From contig NZ_CP030038.1 in assembly GCF_015291725.1 (NCBI RefSeq), positions 5,073,001 to 5,137,000 of the forward strand: a stretch of DNA of 64,000 bases, in the 5' to 3' direction. Source of the DNA: Bradyrhizobium sp. CCBAU 51765. GTDB taxonomy: Bacteria; Pseudomonadota; Alphaproteobacteria; Rhizobiales; Xanthobacteraceae. Positions 33,501 to 43,468 of the stretch are shown here, piece after piece. The notes under the pieces are model-generated. The model saw nothing but the letters and a program-made list of their open reading frames with translations, was not told where the DNA came from and ran no database searches. Position numbers and translations under genes: made by a program. Within the stretch, counting starts at the first letter, position 1, and every line of letters starts with the position of its first letter.

Positions 33501-36500
33501 TCGTGGCGACCGGCAGGCCAGGGACCTCCCCGCGCGCGGCTTCGGCTTCTGAATCGAGCACTAGGCAATCAAGCCCACGCGCATCCCCGAGCTTCTCACC
33601 CGCCGACAGCACGATCTCGATACCGCCGTCCGCCAGGATGCGGCGGACGCGATCCATTGGCCATTTCGGGTCCAACGGGACGTAAGCGCCGCCGGCCTTG
33701 AGCACACCGAGCAAGGCGACGACAAAAGCCGGCGAGCGCTCGATCCACAGCGCGACCGGCGTCTCCCGCACCAAGCCCCTGGCGCTGAGCACCTGCGCGA
33801 TACGGTTCGACCTGCGCTCGAGTTCCGCAAAGCTCAATTGCTCCCGGCCGCATCGGATGGCCGTGGCGGTCGATCGATCGGCGGTCGCCGCACGGTGAAG
33901 GCTGATGACATCGGTGAAGCCGAATGCGGCGGCCTTACTTGGGACGGCCTGCCGGTGCCCATCGTCAATGGCAAAGTCCGATATCCGCCGCTCGGCATTG
34001 TTGGCAATCTGCCGCAACATCGAACCGAACTGCGCCGCCAGCCGCCCGATGGTGGGACGATCGAACAGATCGGTGGCGTAGTTGAACGTGACCTTCATGC
34101 CGTCGGCGCTATCGATGACGTCGAGCGCGAGGTCGAAATGCGAACCCGCGAGATCGATGATGTCGATTTCGGCGGTGAGCCCTTCGACGCCGGCAAACCC
34201 GCCCGGCGCCGTCATGTAGTTGAACTTTGCCTGGAACAGCGGATTGTGGCCCCCGCTGCGTTCCGGCCTGAGGCCTTCAACCAGCATTTCAAAAGGAAGG
34301 TCCTGGTGCGACAATGCCTCGACCACCGCTTCCTTGACCTGCTGCAGCAGGCTCGGGAAGGTCGCGTCGGCTGCAATCTCAGCCCGCAGCACCAGCGTAT
34401 TGACGAAACATCCGATCAAGCCCTCGAGCTGCGTGTGCCGGCGTCCTGCGATCGGCACGCCGACGCGCAGATCACTCTGTCCGGTGTAGCGATGGAGCAG
34501 CACCTGATATGCGCCGAGCAGTAGCATGAAGACGCTGACGCGCTGCTTGACAGAGATTCCCCGGAGTCGGGACGCAAGCGCGTCGTCAATGATAAGGCCG
34601 ATCGTCTCGCCGGCATGGCTCTGGATGGCCGGGCGCGGCCGATCATGCGGTAACGCCAGGACGGGATGAACATCGCCGAGCTTCGCGCGCCAATACGCGA
34701 GCTGCCGCTCGGCCTCGCCTGCCGAGAGCCAGTTTCGCTGCCAAGCCGCAAAGTCGGCGTATTGAATCGCCGGAATCGGCGGCGCGCCTCCGCCCTGACC
34801 GATACCGCTGCGATAGAGCGCGGCCAGTTCGTCGAGCAGAACGTCGAGCGACCTGCCATCGACGATGATATGATGGGCGAGCAGCAGCAGCTCGTGCGCA
34901 TCGTCCGCGAGCCGAAGCAACACCGCGCGCAACAGCGGACCATTCACTAGGTCGAACGGCTTGGCGAGCTCCGATCGCTTGAGACTTTCCGCGCGCTCGG
35001 CGCGTTCCCCTGCAGAATGGGAACGAAGATCCTCCTCCCGGATACCGATGCTCATGACATCGTGGATGAGCTGCGTTCCGCGGCCGTCGCTGGCTGTGAA
35101 CGTGGTACGCAATATCTCGTGACGGCGGACGATCTCGCCGAGCGCGCGCGACAGGACGGCATGATCGAGCCATCCCTTCAGACGGATTGTACTTGCAACG
35201 GTGTAGGCGGTCCCGGCCGGGTCCATGTTCCAGAGGAACCAGAGCCGCTCCTGCGCGTGCGACAGCATCGCACGATCGGCCGAGGCAGCCCACGGGATCG
35301 GCGGCAGCGTCCGGCCGCCACCAGCGCCCGCCAGGCCATCGATACGGCCGGCGAAGGCCGCGAGCGTCGGCGCGTCGAAGAAGGTACGCAGCTCGACCTC
35401 CACGCTTAAGCGGTCGCGGATCGCCGCGGCAACCTGACCGGCTGCAATCGAATTTCCGCCGAGCACGAAGAAATCGTCCTCGCGATGCACTGCCGCGACA
35501 CCAAGCGCATCGCACCAGATCGAGGCGACGGCGCGTTCGGTATCGGTCGTGGGCTTCGTCAAGGATACGCCGCCACGGCGACGCCCCCTCTCGAACACCA
35601 TGAAGCTGTCGAGCGTATTGTCGGCGAGGCGTGCGGCGCAGGCCGAACGTTGCAGCTTGCCGCTCGTGGTCAGCGGCATTGCTTGCGGGTTCAGCAGAGC
35701 GATCACGGCCGGATATTCCTGCGCTTGCCGGAGGACCGCTTCGCCAATCGCATGTGCGAGCGCTTCCGGATCGCTGAGCCTGAGCACGGCGCGGCTGAAC
35801 TCCGCCGCCACGCCGATGGCTTCACGCCCGTCCATTTCGACCGGAAAGACGGCAACCCGTCCGCTGCGGACAGTCTCGACGTCGGCTTCGATCGCCTGCT
35901 CGACGTCCGTCGGATAGACGTTCTGTCCGCGAATGATCAGCAGGTCTTTGAGGCGCCCGGCCACGACCAGCGCGCCATCACGAACGAAGCCGATGTCGCC
36001 GGTCCGCAGCCAGCGCACGTCGTTCCGCTCGACGAAGGCCTGGTGCGTGGCCTCGGGATTATTCCAGTAACCGAGCGCGACGCTGGGACCCGCGACCCAG
36101 ATCTCACCCACCTCATTCGCCTCGGCCACGGCCGATCCGTCGACACGCATGATGCGTATGTCGTGGCCTGCGGCGGTTCGACCGCACGCCACGAGATCGG
36201 TGCCTGCGCTGGCGCTTGCGATACGACCTGCAGCGAGTTCCGCGGTGTCGAGCGTATAGCTAATGGTGTCAGCGGTGATGTCGCCGGCCGTGACCAGCAG
36301 CGTCGCTTCGGCGAGGCCATAGCAAGCAGTTAGCGCCCGTCGATTGAAGCCAGCCCGCGCGAACCGGTCACCGAACTTCTCGAGAGTGGTCCGGCGGACA
36401 AACTCCGAGCCCGAGAACGCGAATCTCCACCGGCTTAGGTCCAGCCGACTGATGGTCTCATCCGAGATGCGGTCGGCGCAGAGCGAGTACGCGAAATCGG

Positions 36501-37272
36501 GACCGCCGCTCAACGTGCCGCCGTGACGATCGATCGCCTCGAGCCAGCGGCGAGGCCGCTCCAGGAAATTCCGCGGTGACATCAGGACGCCGGTAAAACC
36601 GGTGAACAGTGGGTTCAGGAGCCCGCCGATCAATCCCATGTCGTGATAGAGGGGCAGCCAGCTCACAAAAGCGTCGTCCGGCGCGCCACCGGCAACCGCT
36701 TCAATGGCCCGCTCGTTGGCAACCAGATTGCCATGGGAAACACAAACGCCCTTTGGCTGTGAGGTCGACCCGGACGTATACTGGAGGAACGCGATCGCAT
36801 CGGCCGCGGGCCTTGTCTCGCGCCAGTCCGCTGCAAGTTCGGACGGGATGGTATCCACCGTGACGATGTGCACGTCGTCCAATGCGGGCAGCGTTGCTTC
36901 GATGAGGCCGTGCAGGGCCGTCTCACCCAATATGAAGCGCGGCGCCGCATCCCGCAGGATGCCGTCGAGACGTCCTGCATAGCGCTCCGAGCCACCCTCC
37001 GGCGGATAGGCCGGAACGGCGATCACGCCCGCATACAGGCAGGCATAGAATGCCACGGCATAGTTGATCCCGCTCGGAAGCAGGATCACCGCCCGCTCGC
37101 CTGCGCCGCCCATCTGCTGCAACCACGCCGCAAGCGCCCTGATTCGAGCGTCGAGCGCGGCAAACGTCAGCTCATCGGCGACGTCGTCGCCTTCCAGGAA
37201 GCGCAACGCCACCTTCTCCGGTCGCAGGGTGGCGTGCTCCCGCAAGCGTTCGACGAGGTTGGCTCTGTCCAT
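27529..37272 (-). CDS. Initiating lipopeptide NRPS: FAAL-ACP plus two modules
   Basis: Synthetase of 3247 aa, first in the operon and predicted first in assembly. Residues 1-570 form a fatty-acyl-AMP ligase (YTSGSTSQPKGV; WLPLYHDMGLIGG), followed by an acyl carrier (GGNS, Ser608), as at the start of pyoverdine PvdL. Then C 670-1100 (HHIIVDG), A1 1120-1610, PCP1 (GGDS, Ser1664), E 1715-2140 (HHLVVDGLSWR, EGHGRE), C 2170-2600, A2 2640-3130, PCP2 (GGHS, Ser3189). The A1 code by eye is DLTKIGHVGK, an aspartate code; the A4 motif is AADLGHT rather than FDxS. The A2 code DIEFIGAIAK matches nothing I recall, but Glu at the third position suggests a basic side chain. The second C has NHIFVDG (first His replaced). 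Predicted output: acyl-D-Asp-X, with Asp hydroxylated by the neighbouring SyrP-like enzyme. Confidence 0.97.
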
Positions 37273-37329
37273 GTTTTCGAATCCCTGTCCGGCCGCGAGC
37301 CGGAAATCACCACCGACGATTGCCGTCGA

Positions 37330-38298
37330 TCACCCTTGCCGATGAGCATCGGCCATGGCGACGATCACCTTGCGCGGCCCCTTGAACGGAGCACGCGCGT
37401 GCGCGGTGAGCATGTTGTCGAGCATCACGACGTCGCCGACTTGCCAGGGAAAGCTGATCTTGTGCTTCTCGAGAACGGCCCGGACCGATGACAGCGTCTC
37501 ATCGTCGATGGCCGAACCATCGCCGTAGAAGACGTTGCGTGGCAGATCGGCTTCGTCATCGACCACGTCGAGCAGACTCTCGCGGACCTCAGGCTCGAGA
37601 TTGGAGACGTGGAACAAATGTGCCTGGTTGAACCAGACCCACTCCCCCGTGAAGGGATGCTGCGCCGTACCCTGACAGATCTGGCGCGTACGGAGCTCGC
37701 CATCCTCCTTCCATTCGCATTCGATGTCGTGGCGAGCGCAGTAAGCCTCCACCTCCGATCTGGAGTCCGTGCCGAACACCTGTTGCCAATCGACGTCGAG
37801 GCCGTTGCCGTAGTTCCGCACATACATCACGCCCTTGTCGGCAAACCGTTCGCGAATGGCTGGCGGCATGTCTCGATAGATGGCTCGGCTGTCGGCGATC
37901 GGCGTCTCCCCGCCCTCCAGCGCCGGCTGCATGCAATAGAACCAGATCTTCATCGGCCAATCGCGGGTATAGGCCTGCTCGTTGTGCAGCGGAATATGCT
38001 GGTGCGGCGGGTATTCCGTCGAAGTGTAGACGCCCGAGGTCACCTGCGAACGCGGCGTCGATCCGAATTCGTATGTGAGCAGCGGGTGACCGAAATCGGC
38101 CGCGAAGGCCCGAAACGCATCGGGGCCATCCAGCGAGAAATTGCGGAACAGAATGCCGCCAGCATCGATCAGGTGCCTGCCTATCGTCTCGCGCAGCATG
38201 GGAAGTGCTTTGCCGAGCGGCTGCCCGGCCTCACCGGCCTTGAGCAGCAGAGGAAGAGTTCTGCCCTCAATGAGTGGCTGGACGGAGAACGTGCTCAT
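37330..38298 (-). CDS. SyrP-like non-heme iron aspartate beta-hydroxylase
   Basis: Fe(II)/2-oxoglutarate dioxygenase of the TauD/SyrP type, 322 aa. The facial triad is visible as H105-x-E107 (PLHNEQAY) and His300 (MLTAHARAPF), with Arg309 nearby as the likely 2-oxoglutarate ligand. SyrP relatives hydroxylate carrier-bound Asp (or His) during siderophore and lipopeptide assembly. The adjacent NRPS has an Asp-code module, so beta-hydroxyaspartate, an iron-binding hydroxycarboxylate, is the expected product. I chose the ATG at 38298 (MSTFSVQP) with a GGAG site 8 nt upstream; the longer frame to 38355 overlaps the thioesterase gene. It starts 4 nt after the thioesterase stop and is followed 57 nt later by the first NRPS. 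Confidence 0.88.
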   Translation of the reverse strand: MSTFSVQPLIEGRTLPLLLKAGEAGQPLGKALPMLRETIGRHLIDAGGILFRNFSLDGPDAFRAFAADFGHPLLTYEFGSTPRSQVTSGVYTSTEYPPHQHIPLHNEQAYTRDWPMKIWFYCMQPALEGGETPIADSRAIYRDMPPAIRERFADKGVMYVRNYGNGLDVDWQQVFGTDSRSEVEAYCARHDIECEWKEDGELRTRQICQGTAQHPFTGEWVWFNQAHLFHVSNLEPEVRESLLDVVDDEADLPRNVFYGDGSAIDDETLSSVRAVLEKHKISFPWQVGDVVMLDNMLTAHARAPFKGPRKVIVAMADAHRQG

Positions 38299-38302
38299 GA
38301 TC

Positions 38303-39022
38303 CTAGCTCCGATGCAGATCAATCGATCGCCCCGATCGCAGGGCCAACGCCGCACCGATCCGCTCGATCAGCTCGGCCTGCTGCGTGTGAATGAAGAAGT
38401 GACGGCCGGGCAGCACATCGAGCGTGAATGACGCGGAGGTCTCCCGCCGCCAGGTCTCGAGCGCTTCGCGGCCGGTCTCGTCGCCCGCTCCGGCAAAGAC
38501 GTGCACGGGGCACGGCAGGGGACGACGCGGTCGATAGACATAGGCCCCGCACATCAGGAAGTCGGCGCGGAGCACCGGCAACGCAGATCGCATCAGCTCT
38601 GCGTTCGACAGCGCCTCGTCGGGCGTGCCCTGAAGATGGCGCAACTCCTGCTTCAGCGCATCGTCGCTCAACGGCTCGCGCCACCTGCTGCCGTCCCGAA
38701 CCGCAGGCGCTTCCGCACCCGAGGCGAAGAGAACGGCCGGCGCAGCCGCGCCGCGATCGAGCAGGCCGTGTGCAAGTTCGAATGCGATCACGGCACCGAG
38801 GCTGTGACCGAACAGCGCGTAAGGCCCGTCGAGCTGGCCGCCGAGCTCGCCAGCGAGCTTCGCGGCCAATACATGCGGATCGGTAGCCAAAGGCTCATCC
38901 ATGCGCGCGCCGCGCCCGGGCCACTCCACCGGCCTCACGTCGATCCACGATGGCAGCAGCCTGCGCCACCGCGCGTAGAACATGGCGCTGCCGCCGGAGT
39001 AAGGCAGACAAAGAAGCCGCAT
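38303..39022 (-). CDS. Type II (editing) thioesterase
   Basis: Stand-alone alpha/beta-hydrolase of 239 aa that would clear misprimed or stalled acyl groups from carrier domains of the NRPSs. It begins with the family's LPYSGGSA strand-loop, has the GHSLG elbow with Ser74, Asp181 (GAGDE) and His208 (GRHFF), and shows EWPGRG near residue 33, all usual for NRPS-linked TE II proteins. It lies between mbtH and the hydroxylase in the same operon. A GGAG element lies about 11 nt before the ATG. Confidence 0.93.
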   Translation of the reverse strand: MRLLCLPYSGGSAMFYARWRRLLPSWIDVRPVEWPGRGARMDEPLATDPHVLAAKLAGELGGQLDGPYALFGHSLGAVIAFELAHGLLDRGAAAPAVLFASGAEAPAVRDGSRWREPLSDDALKQELRHLQGTPDEALSNAELMRSALPVLRADFLMCGAYVYRPRRPLPCPVHVFAGAGDETGREALETWRRETSASFTLDVLPGRHFFIHTQQAELIERIGAALALRSGRSIDLHRS

Positions 39023-39043
39023 CGGAAGACCAGGCTCCGCCGA

Positions 39044-39271
39044 CTACGCCGACCGCTGAGGCGTCGCGTCGTCCATGAACTTGCGCAGGCTGAGCGGGCG
39101 CATGTCGGTCCACACCTGCTCAATGTGGTCGAGGCATTCCTTTTTGCTGCCGATCTTCCCAACGGCCTTCCAGCCCGCCGGAATCGTCTTGAACGTCGGC
39201 CAGATGGAGTATTGCTCTTCGTGATTGATGACGACGGTGAATGTGACGTCGTCTCTGTCGAACACCATCAT
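39044..39271 (-). CDS. mbtH: MbtH-family NRPS accessory protein
   Basis: Small protein (75 aa) that binds A domains and is often needed for their activity or solubility. It shows the family signature: NHEEQYSIWP, the conserved Trp in GW, and HIEQVWTDMRPLSLR. Two consecutive ATGs (39271, 39268) could start it. It is the promoter-proximal gene of the siderophore operon, so every following biosynthetic gene depends on transcription entering here. The gap to the thioesterase is 21 nt. Confidence 0.96.
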   Translation of the reverse strand: MMVFDRDDVTFTVVINHEEQYSIWPTFKTIPAGWKAVGKIGSKKECLDHIEQVWTDMRPLSLRKFMDDATPQRSA

Positions 39272-39573
39272 GGCGCGATCCCTTTCAGCGAGCGAAAGTA
39301 GAGACGTTTGACTAGGTCAGAAGCAGACGATGGTCAAAGCAATATCGACGCGACTTTTTTTAAGACCTCAAAACTGGCGACGCGGAGACACAATGCAACC
39401 TCCGCGCTTGCGCGCCAACGCGCGGGAAAATATCGAGATTTCAGGTCACGCCGCAGATTGCTGCAATTCTAACTGGACAAGCGGGAACTTTTCGGATGCG
39501 GCATGATCGCACGGTTTGTTGCGCGATCCTCGTCATCGCATTGTCATCAATTGCGTTGCTCATGTCGAAACAA
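39272..39573 (-). promoter_or_regulatory. Intergenic region expected to hold the siderophore operon promoter
   Basis: About 300 bp, more AT-rich than the genes, between the receptor terminator and mbtH. No convincing sigma70 promoter is evident: a TTGACC (minus strand, 39332-39337) lacks a good -10. A GAAAT-N17-CGT pair (minus strand, about 39418-39442) is loosely like ECF iron-starvation promoters (PvdS type), but this is weak. No ECF sigma gene is in the window. I see no clear Fur or Irr box here. Confidence 0.35.
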
Positions 39574-39600
39574 TGCCGCTGCGGATCGTCCGCGGCGGCA
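39574..39600 (-). terminator. Rho-independent-like terminator after the TonB receptor gene
   Basis: A 12-bp stem (one G-T type mismatch) with a 3-nt loop, starting 26 nt after the receptor stop. On the minus strand it is followed by TTGTTT. It would isolate the receptor transcript from the mbtH operon, which must then have its own promoter. Confidence 0.7.
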
Positions 39601-39625
39601 TCGATTCCGACTCCAAGCCAGCGAT

Positions 39626-42001
39626 TCAGAAATTGAACGTGGTGGACACCAGATAGGTCCGAGGCGCACCAAGTGTGATAACCCCGCTATATGCCGAGGC
39701 CCAGTAGGACTTGTTGCCCACGTTCTCGATATTGGCGCGCACGACGATCGGTTTTCCGTTCCAGGGGGACGTAAAGGTGTAGCGCGCCCCGATGTCGACA
39801 CGTGTCCATTCGGGCAACGTCAGCGTATTCGTGACGTTGACGTATTGTGAGCCCGTATAGATCACCTTGCCCGTGAGCGTAAGACCCCGCACGAACGGCG
39901 TATCCCATTCCGCGCCCATGTTGACGTTGACCACGGGCACGCCGACCGCACTCTTTCCGTCGTTGATTCCGCCCTGCGTTTTCTCCTGCACACCATCAAT
40001 CAGGGCGACGCCGCCGAGAATACGGATGTCGGGAGTGATCTCGCCGAACACGTTGAGCTCCGCACCCCGATTGCGCTGTCTGCCGTTGAGTTGCTGGGTC
40101 GCTGTAACGCCGGACGCCACCGAAATGATGCTCGGTTGACTGATGTCGAATACGCTCAAGGTTGTCGTGAATCGACCTGCGTCGATCTTCATGCCAACCT
40201 CGGCCTGCTTCGTCTGCGCCGGCGGAAACACGGTTCCAACGTTTGCAAACGCGCCGCTGACCACAACGGGGGTCTGGAGCCCTTCGATATAGTTCGCATA
40301 GAGCGCGACATTTTCCACCGGCTTGACGAGAACCGCGTAGGCGGGGCTCCAGACGGAGGCGTCTTGTTCCGGACGGCTCGATGCCGGTGTCACGAAGTTC
40401 GTCACTTCCGTTCCAGCTGTCTGACGGCGAACGCCAAGCGTGAGCTGAACGCGCTTGTCGAGGATCGACATCGTGTCGGATACGCCAACGCTAGACAGCG
40501 ACACGCCAGTGGTCTGGTTGGCAGAAACCGTCGAGAAGTTCGGTTTCGCTATGTTTGTCGGCTCGGTGTAGAGATTCCAGAAGATCACATCCGCAAGAGC
40601 ATTGTTCGAGCGGGTCCAGACCTTCTGATTGTAAGTCCGGTCGTTGATCGAATAGTTAACGTTCACTGCATGATTAACGGGGCCGGTATCCACCGTGGCC
40701 CGGACGCCAGCCTCGCCCGCGAGCGTCTCAAACGTTTCCTTCCCAGAGAAGGGACGCGACCACAAACCTCCCAACTGGGAAACACCCGGCGGAGACGTCA
40801 CGGCCCCCGGCGCAAGATTGGAGATGTTGGGCGATGGATAAGCGTAGTTGATGTTGCTGTCGTGATAGCCGAACGCCCCATACGCGGTTATCCAGTCGGC
40901 GACATCCACTTCGCCTCTGGCTGTCGTAAAAAAGTCGGTCGGGGCATAGTAGGCCCACGGGACCTGGAAGTTCAGCCCGGCCTTCGGTGGCGAAGGAATG
41001 GTCGTCGTCGTGGCCGGGACATTGAAGAAGCGCAAGGGTGGATTCAGATTGTCGGCCTGGTAGCCGACATCGACTGCCGCGCGCACACGCTCCCCCCGAT
41101 AATCTACGCCCAGAACCACATTGCCGAATTCGTCGGTTTGACGATTCCAGGGCGTGTTGCCGTTCGAGTAGGTGCTGTTGAGCCGGACACCCCACTCCTT
41201 GTGCTCACCGTAGCGACGGCTGACATCAATATTCTCGCCAAACTGCGATTTTGAAACGTAGGTTGCCGTAAGCTGCGTAATGTCGACGTCGGGCGCATGC
41301 TTGGTAATTAGATTGACGCTTCCGCCAACTGCACCGCCGCTGGCAACGCCAGTGCCGCCGGCCGTCATGCCATTGAGCAATGCGCTCGGCCCCTTCAGGA
41401 CTTCGACACGCTCCACGAAATTCGCGCCCGAAGAATAGTATGGAGCAATTCCGTAGAGGCCGTTCAGTCCGTAGTCGCCACTGTCATAGTAGAAGCCGCG
41501 AATAAAGAGACTGTCCGCACCACCACCGGCTGCCTGAACGACTCTGACCGAGGGATCGTTGGCGAGAACGTCACGGATCGTGCGCGCTTGCTGGTTCTGT
41601 ATCAGCTCCGCTGTGTAACTGGTCTGGTTGAACGGCGTGTTCATCACACCGCGATTGCCGAGAAGACCGAGACTTCCGCCGGTCGCGACCTGGCCGCCTG
41701 CATAGGCGGGGGGCACCGTGCCGAGCGTACCGGTCGAAGGCACCACGTAGGGAACAGGCGCGGCCTGGCGCGGAGCCGCCGCGGCGACGGATCTCTGTCC
41801 CCGCGATGCGCGGGTTGACTGGGATCTTTGAACCGACTGCCGTGCTCTCGGCTTGGGTGCATCGACGGTCACTGGCGGCAGGTTCGTTTGCGCAAACGCT
41901 TGCTGAAGGTCACCCGACGATTCCAGCGACAGCGCGAGATAGCTCACCGCTCCAAGCGATAGCGTACGCACAATTTTCTTGGCCGAGAGTTCACGCGTCA
42001 T
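39626..42001 (-). CDS. TonB-dependent ferric-siderophore receptor
   Basis: Outer-membrane receptor of 791 aa (FhuA/FiuA type) that would import the ferric siderophore. It has a signal peptide ending AFA at about residue 37. A low-complexity Arg/Ser/Ala/Pro linker follows at about 45-85. The plug domain has ERVEVLKGPSALLNG and the usual GGAVGGSVNLITK segment, and the barrel ends in Phe (STTFNF). There is no extra N-terminal signalling (STN/FecA-N) domain, so it is unlikely to drive an anti-sigma/ECF relay. The ATG has an AGGA site immediately upstream. Its own promoter region is 42002-42160. The cognate ligand is inferred from the neighbouring NRPS operon. Confidence 0.95.
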   Translation of the reverse strand: MTRELSAKKIVRTLSLGAVSYLALSLESSGDLQQAFAQTNLPPVTVDAPKPRARQSVQRSQSTRASRGQRSVAAAAPRQAAPVPYVVPSTGTLGTVPPAYAGGQVATGGSLGLLGNRGVMNTPFNQTSYTAELIQNQQARTIRDVLANDPSVRVVQAAGGGADSLFIRGFYYDSGDYGLNGLYGIAPYYSSGANFVERVEVLKGPSALLNGMTAGGTGVASGGAVGGSVNLITKHAPDVDITQLTATYVSKSQFGENIDVSRRYGEHKEWGVRLNSTYSNGNTPWNRQTDEFGNVVLGVDYRGERVRAAVDVGYQADNLNPPLRFFNVPATTTTIPSPPKAGLNFQVPWAYYAPTDFFTTARGEVDVADWITAYGAFGYHDSNINYAYPSPNISNLAPGAVTSPPGVSQLGGLWSRPFSGKETFETLAGEAGVRATVDTGPVNHAVNVNYSINDRTYNQKVWTRSNNALADVIFWNLYTEPTNIAKPNFSTVSANQTTGVSLSSVGVSDTMSILDKRVQLTLGVRRQTAGTEVTNFVTPASSRPEQDASVWSPAYAVLVKPVENVALYANYIEGLQTPVVVSGAFANVGTVFPPAQTKQAEVGMKIDAGRFTTTLSVFDISQPSIISVASGVTATQQLNGRQRNRGAELNVFGEITPDIRILGGVALIDGVQEKTQGGINDGKSAVGVPVVNVNMGAEWDTPFVRGLTLTGKVIYTGSQYVNVTNTLTLPEWTRVDIGARYTFTSPWNGKPIVVRANIENVGNKSYWASAYSGVITLGAPRTYLVSTTFNF

Positions 42002-42538
42002 TCCTGCACCCCAATTCCACTACAGGTCCCCGCGCTTCCTAACATGCGCGAGTGCTCCGGGAAGGGATGGAGAACTAGAAGTTATCTAAGGTTGCACGAC
42101 AACCCGTCGCGATTGGACGATCGTTGTCGGCCACGAATGACGCCGCTCAATATTTGAATGTTTCTATTTTCAAACCATTCTAATCTCGATGCGCATGCAG
42201 CATCTCGGCGAGACTCCGTTGCTCCGTCTCGGATTTCCGATCCGAGCAGGTTGCGTATCGCCCGCTCCCGGAACGACCTTTGCCGCCTTGGACCGCGCAC
42301 CACAATGCGCCCGAAGTCCTCAGACCGACGCAGTGGAGAGCCATGCGCAGGATGTCGCACCTCTTTCTAAATCCTGTGCGCTTCCAAGATGGCCAAGCGG
42401 CGTGGACATCGATTGTGCAATGATCGAGCACGTCGCCATAGCCGATGTCCACTTTCAATCCCTGATCGGACACCACGCCCCGAATCAAGTCTTCTGCTTC
42501 CAGATGGGATCGCTCCATCATCGCGTCGGTCGCTGTTC
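42002..42538. other. 537-bp region between receptor and ureD; possible small ORF
   Basis: This holds the receptor promoter and the 3' end of the urease transcript. A minus-strand frame at 42180-42521 (113 codons), 18 nt after ureD, has partly coding-like third positions in its first half. It has no ribosome site and matches nothing I recognise. A plus-strand frame at 42189-42608 overlaps it and ureD. I do not call either as a gene. Other contents are an Irr-box-like repeat (42074-42090) and a CAATATTTGA element (42148-42157). Confidence 0.4.
42074..42090 (-). promoter_or_regulatory. Irr/ICE-like inverted repeat upstream of the receptor
   Basis: The plus strand reads ACTAGAA-GTT-ATCTAAG, matching about 10 of 14 positions of the TTTAGAA/TTCTAAA-type iron control element used by Irr in Bradyrhizobium relatives (consensus recalled from memory). 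It lies about 73 nt before the receptor start codon, a sensible place for iron control. Confidence 0.3.
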
Positions 42539-43468
42539 TCAGCGTCGCTCACAGCTCGCCGCGCCCCGACGCGATACCGACGCCGGCTCTTCAAGCCTCG
42601 CATCGTGACCTGCATTCCCTTCGGTGATGGACAGGTTCTCGGAACGAAGTCCGTCAATCCATTCCGAGAGCGTTTCGCGATAGATTAGTTTGATCCTCTC
42701 AAAAGCTTGACGGATATTTCTTAAGTCCAGGGCAGCGAGACGGATCGAGAGCCCAGCCTGTGCCGGCGACGCGCTCACTGCGCCATAGAGCCCTTTGATT
42801 CGCTCTAGCGCTGCTGCCAACTTCCCTTGCAGCCTTCCCGGATCATGTGCAGAGGGCAGCACAATGAATGCCGATCCGAAGGCCCCGTAGCCACGAAAGA
42901 GGCTTCGGTCTGGGCGAAACAGACGCGTCCGCTCCATCAGCAGCGGCTCGCCACCCGATCTTCTCAGGCAGAACGTCGACTCCAGCTCGCGGAAGTAGCT
43001 CGCTCCGCCACAGGGGTCGTGCATCGTGAATGCATCGACGATCAACGCATAGGCGTCCGGCGCGCAGTCAAGCTCGATCGTCTGTGACAATGCCGCCTCG
43101 GGAAACAGGATGCGAGGCTCCGGCAGATATTCGAGACTGGCGTTGCTCCCGACATCAAGCTCCACCGTCTCGACAGCGCGCGCAGCGGGGTGGGCGCGAT
43201 GAACCGACGTCGCGCCCTGAGTGGTCAGGCAAACGGCCGTCCCGGGGCCGAGCATAAGGCGTTGTGCAAGGCTGTCCTCTCCGTGAACCGCCCCGCTTGC
43301 CGTCTGCACAATCACGCTGAGGCGATCCGGCCGATCCGGATCGACATGAAAGCTGCGCGTGAGCACGAATGGCCAAGCGAAGTTCCGTCGGTCGATCACA
43401 GTACGGTTGGCGCGCCGAACGAAGCTAAGGTCGAGCCGCGCTGCGTCGCTCGCCGTTGCGTCATTCAT
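42539..43468 (-). CDS. ureD: Urease accessory protein UreD (UreH)
   Basis: Scaffold protein that binds apo-urease and recruits UreF/UreG for nickel insertion. 309 aa from the ATG at 43468 (MNDATASDAARL), which overlaps the ureG stop as ATGA. The longer open frame to 43720 lies inside ureG and is spurious. Family features include the early repeat of TxxGATSVHRA-like sequence, then EYLPEPRILFPEA and the FRGYGAFGSAF segment. It is the last recognisable gene of the urea/amide operon. Slightly longer than the usual 270-300 aa, with a basic C-terminal tail. Confidence 0.9.
   Translation of the reverse strand: MNDATASDAARLDLSFVRRANRTVIDRRNFAWPFVLTRSFHVDPDRPDRLSVIVQTASGAVHGEDSLAQRLMLGPGTAVCLTTQGATSVHRAHPAARAVETVELDVGSNASLEYLPEPRILFPEAALSQTIELDCAPDAYALIVDAFTMHDPCGGASYFRELESTFCLRRSGGEPLLMERTRLFRPDRSLFRGYGAFGSAFIVLPSAHDPGRLQGKLAAALERIKGLYGAVSASPAQAGLSIRLAALDLRNIRQAFERIKLIYRETLSEWIDGLRSENLSITEGNAGHDARLEEPASVSRRGAASCERR

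Noticed and set aside
37288..37304. Perfect 6-bp hairpin between hydroxylase and first NRPS gene
   Set aside because: Short, inside a 57-nt gap near the NRPS ribosome site, no T-run; could be chance in GC-rich DNA.
39302..39337. Sigma70 promoter (TTGACC, N17, TAGTCA) for mbtH
   Set aside because: The -35 is good but the -10 matches only two of six positions.
42180..42521. Small minus-strand gene after ureD
   Set aside because: Partly coding-like codon use, but no ribosome site, no recognisable family, and a competing frame on the other strand.
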